From contig NZ_JARUIU010000002.1 in NCBI RefSeq assembly GCF_029667115.1, forward strand, positions 620,001 through 684,000: a stretch of 64,000 bases of DNA, in the 5' to 3' direction. The translations under genes were made by a program, and so were the position numbers. The notes under the pieces were generated by a model. It worked only from the letters and a program-made list of their open reading frames with translations. It did no database searches and was not told where the DNA came from. Position 1 is the first letter of the stretch. Every line of letters starts with the position of its first letter. This DNA is from Jeotgalibacillus sp. ET6. GTDB taxonomy: Bacteria; Bacillota; Bacilli; Bacillales; Jeotgalibacillaceae. Shown piece after piece: positions 63,150-64,000 of the stretch.

Positions 63150-64000
63150 TTGAATGCTGTTATTATTGCGGTTTTAATTATGCTTGTTTTGAGTCTGCTC
63201 CGGATTAATGTTGTAATTGCGCTGGTTATTGGAGGAGTGGCAGGTGGTTTAATCGGGGGTCTTACTATTGATGAGCTTGTCACCGTTTTTTCTGAAGGTG
63301 CAGGTGCCGGAGCAAATATTGCACTAAGCTATGCTTTGCTGGGCGGGTTTGCAGTGGCAATTTCGTATACAGGACTGCCAAAGCTGCTGGTTGACAAAAT
63401 TGTAAAGATAGTCAGCAGAAAAGAAGATTCCAGAAGACAGGCACTTCCGAAAGTTTTGATTGTCCTTGCCATTTTGTTTATATCTTGTTTATCTCAAAAT
63501 GCTGTTCCGGTTCATATTGCATTTATCCCTCTTTTAATCCCGCCGCTTTTGCTGGTGATGAATGAACTTGAGTTGGATCGGAGGCTCATTGCAACGGTGA
63601 TTACTTTCGGATTGACGGCTCCCTATATTTTGCTGCCGTACGGATTTGGACAGATTTTTCATAATACGATTGCAGAAAATATGGAACTTAGCGGGCTTGC
63701 TATTGATGCTTCAACGATCCCACAGGCGATGCTTATTCCGACAGCGGGAATGGTGATCGGACTAGTGATTGCTGTTTTTGTGACCTACCGTAAACCAAGA
63801 CAATATGAGGAAAAGGTTATCAGTTCAACGGACCATGTGGGTGAAACAGCGATTAGCACCAAGGATCTGGCGGTAACGGTTCTTGCAATTGTCGCTGCAC
63901 TGGCTGTTCAGACCTTCATTGAATCGATGGTGTTTGCAGCAGTTGTCGGGCTGGCTGTTCTATTTATTTTCGGAACCGTAAAGGTGAAGGATCAGGATCA
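63150..64000 (+). CDS. yuiF: YuiF-like NhaC-family Na+/H+ antiporter (truncated by window edge)
   Basis: The first 283 codons of a polytopic membrane protein with about eight visible helices. Segments VIALVIGGVAGGLIGGL, LSYALLGGFAVAISYTGLP, FISCLSQNAVPVHIAFIPLL and YILLPYGFGQIFHNTI fit the Na+/H+ antiporter family that includes YuiF. The substrate is uncertain; relatives have been tied to amino acid transport as well as to sodium. TTG 63150 follows GAGAGG by nine bases. The gene continues past 64000. Confidence 0.85.
   Translation, partial: MNAVIIAVLIMLVLSLLRINVVIALVIGGVAGGLIGGLTIDELVTVFSEGAGAGANIALSYALLGGFAVAISYTGLPKLLVDKIVKIVSRKEDSRRQALPKVLIVLAILFISCLSQNAVPVHIAFIPLLIPPLLLVMNELELDRRLIATVITFGLTAPYILLPYGFGQIFHNTIAENMELSGLAIDASTIPQAMLIPTAGMVIGLVIAVFVTYRKPRQYEEKVISSTDHVGETAISTKDLAVTVLAIVAALAVQTFIESMVFAAVVGLAVLFIFGTVKVKDQD

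Overview
The window reads as part of the chromosome of an endospore-forming member of the Bacillales (Bacillaceae or a close family). Gene content and order follow the Bacillus subtilis yus, suf, yun, yut, yum and yui blocks: yusV-yusU, coat genes, fadM, fadN-fadA-fadE, yusI, gcvH, yusF-yusE, metN-metP-metQ, sufCDSUB, yunF/E/D/B, lipA, yutC-J, yuzB/D, yutM, yumC, yumB and yuiA-F. CotF-like coat proteins, YunB and a YutC-type lipoprotein indicate sporulation. Shine-Dalgarno sites are strong (AAGGAGG), TTG and GTG starts are frequent, and no tRNA, rRNA or CRISPR array was seen.

Layout. 1-3 kb: an RND efflux protein cut by the window edge, a HAD phosphatase and a thioredoxin, all minus. 3-5.4 kb: a Fur-boxed siderophore ATPase, YusU, two interspersed repeats and a coat-protein pair. 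5.5-12.1 kb: proline dehydrogenase and the FadR-boxed beta-oxidation operon. 12.2-15.2 kb: an SDR-ArsR operon with a perfect operator, then yusI, gcvH, yusF and yusE. 15.3-18.3 kb: a SAM riboswitch controlling the methionine ABC importer. 18.4-19.1 kb: a tandem repeat array. 20-25.3 kb: the complete suf Fe-S operon.

25.97-35.01 kb is a visibly AT-rich mobile element of about 9 kb inserted in the DUF72 gene yunF. It splits that gene exactly after the Ile-Cys-Asp codons; the 3' part resumes at Glu-Pro-Gln at 35010. The element encodes three different tyrosine-recombinase-like proteins and a TnpC-like coiled-coil protein in one tight, overlapping operon. Its convergent cargo is a second-type methionyl-tRNA synthetase with its own T-box leader. 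The plan is that of a Tn554-type or recombinase-trio element, with an unusually large middle recombinase and a plausible resistance cargo. This is the most novel part of the window.

35.4-43 kb: yunE, yunD, yunB, a lysine-riboswitch-controlled NhaC-family transporter, and an NSS transporter with a 36-residue MetS-type partner. 43.2-52.5 kb: lipA, the yut genes, a D-2-hydroxyacid dehydrogenase, the Fe-S accessory proteins YutI and YutM, and the NADH dehydrogenase YutJ. 52.5-54.2 kb: a PadR-membrane protein operon with three operator copies, then a Zur-boxed zinc-independent L31. 54.3-64 kb: an NAD(P)-binding protein, YumC, YumB with a Rex-like site, a Nudix hydrolase, yuiA-yuiE, a binding-protein-like cytosolic protein and the start of yuiF.

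Functionally the window joins Fe-S biogenesis and its clients (suf, yutI, yutM, lipA, then gcvH as lipoate acceptor), fatty-acid and proline catabolism, and redox enzymes (yutJ, yumB, yumC). It also holds metal- and metabolite-sensing control (Fur, Zur, S-box, L-box, T-box). Two families of structured interspersed repeats occupy several of the long gene-free stretches.
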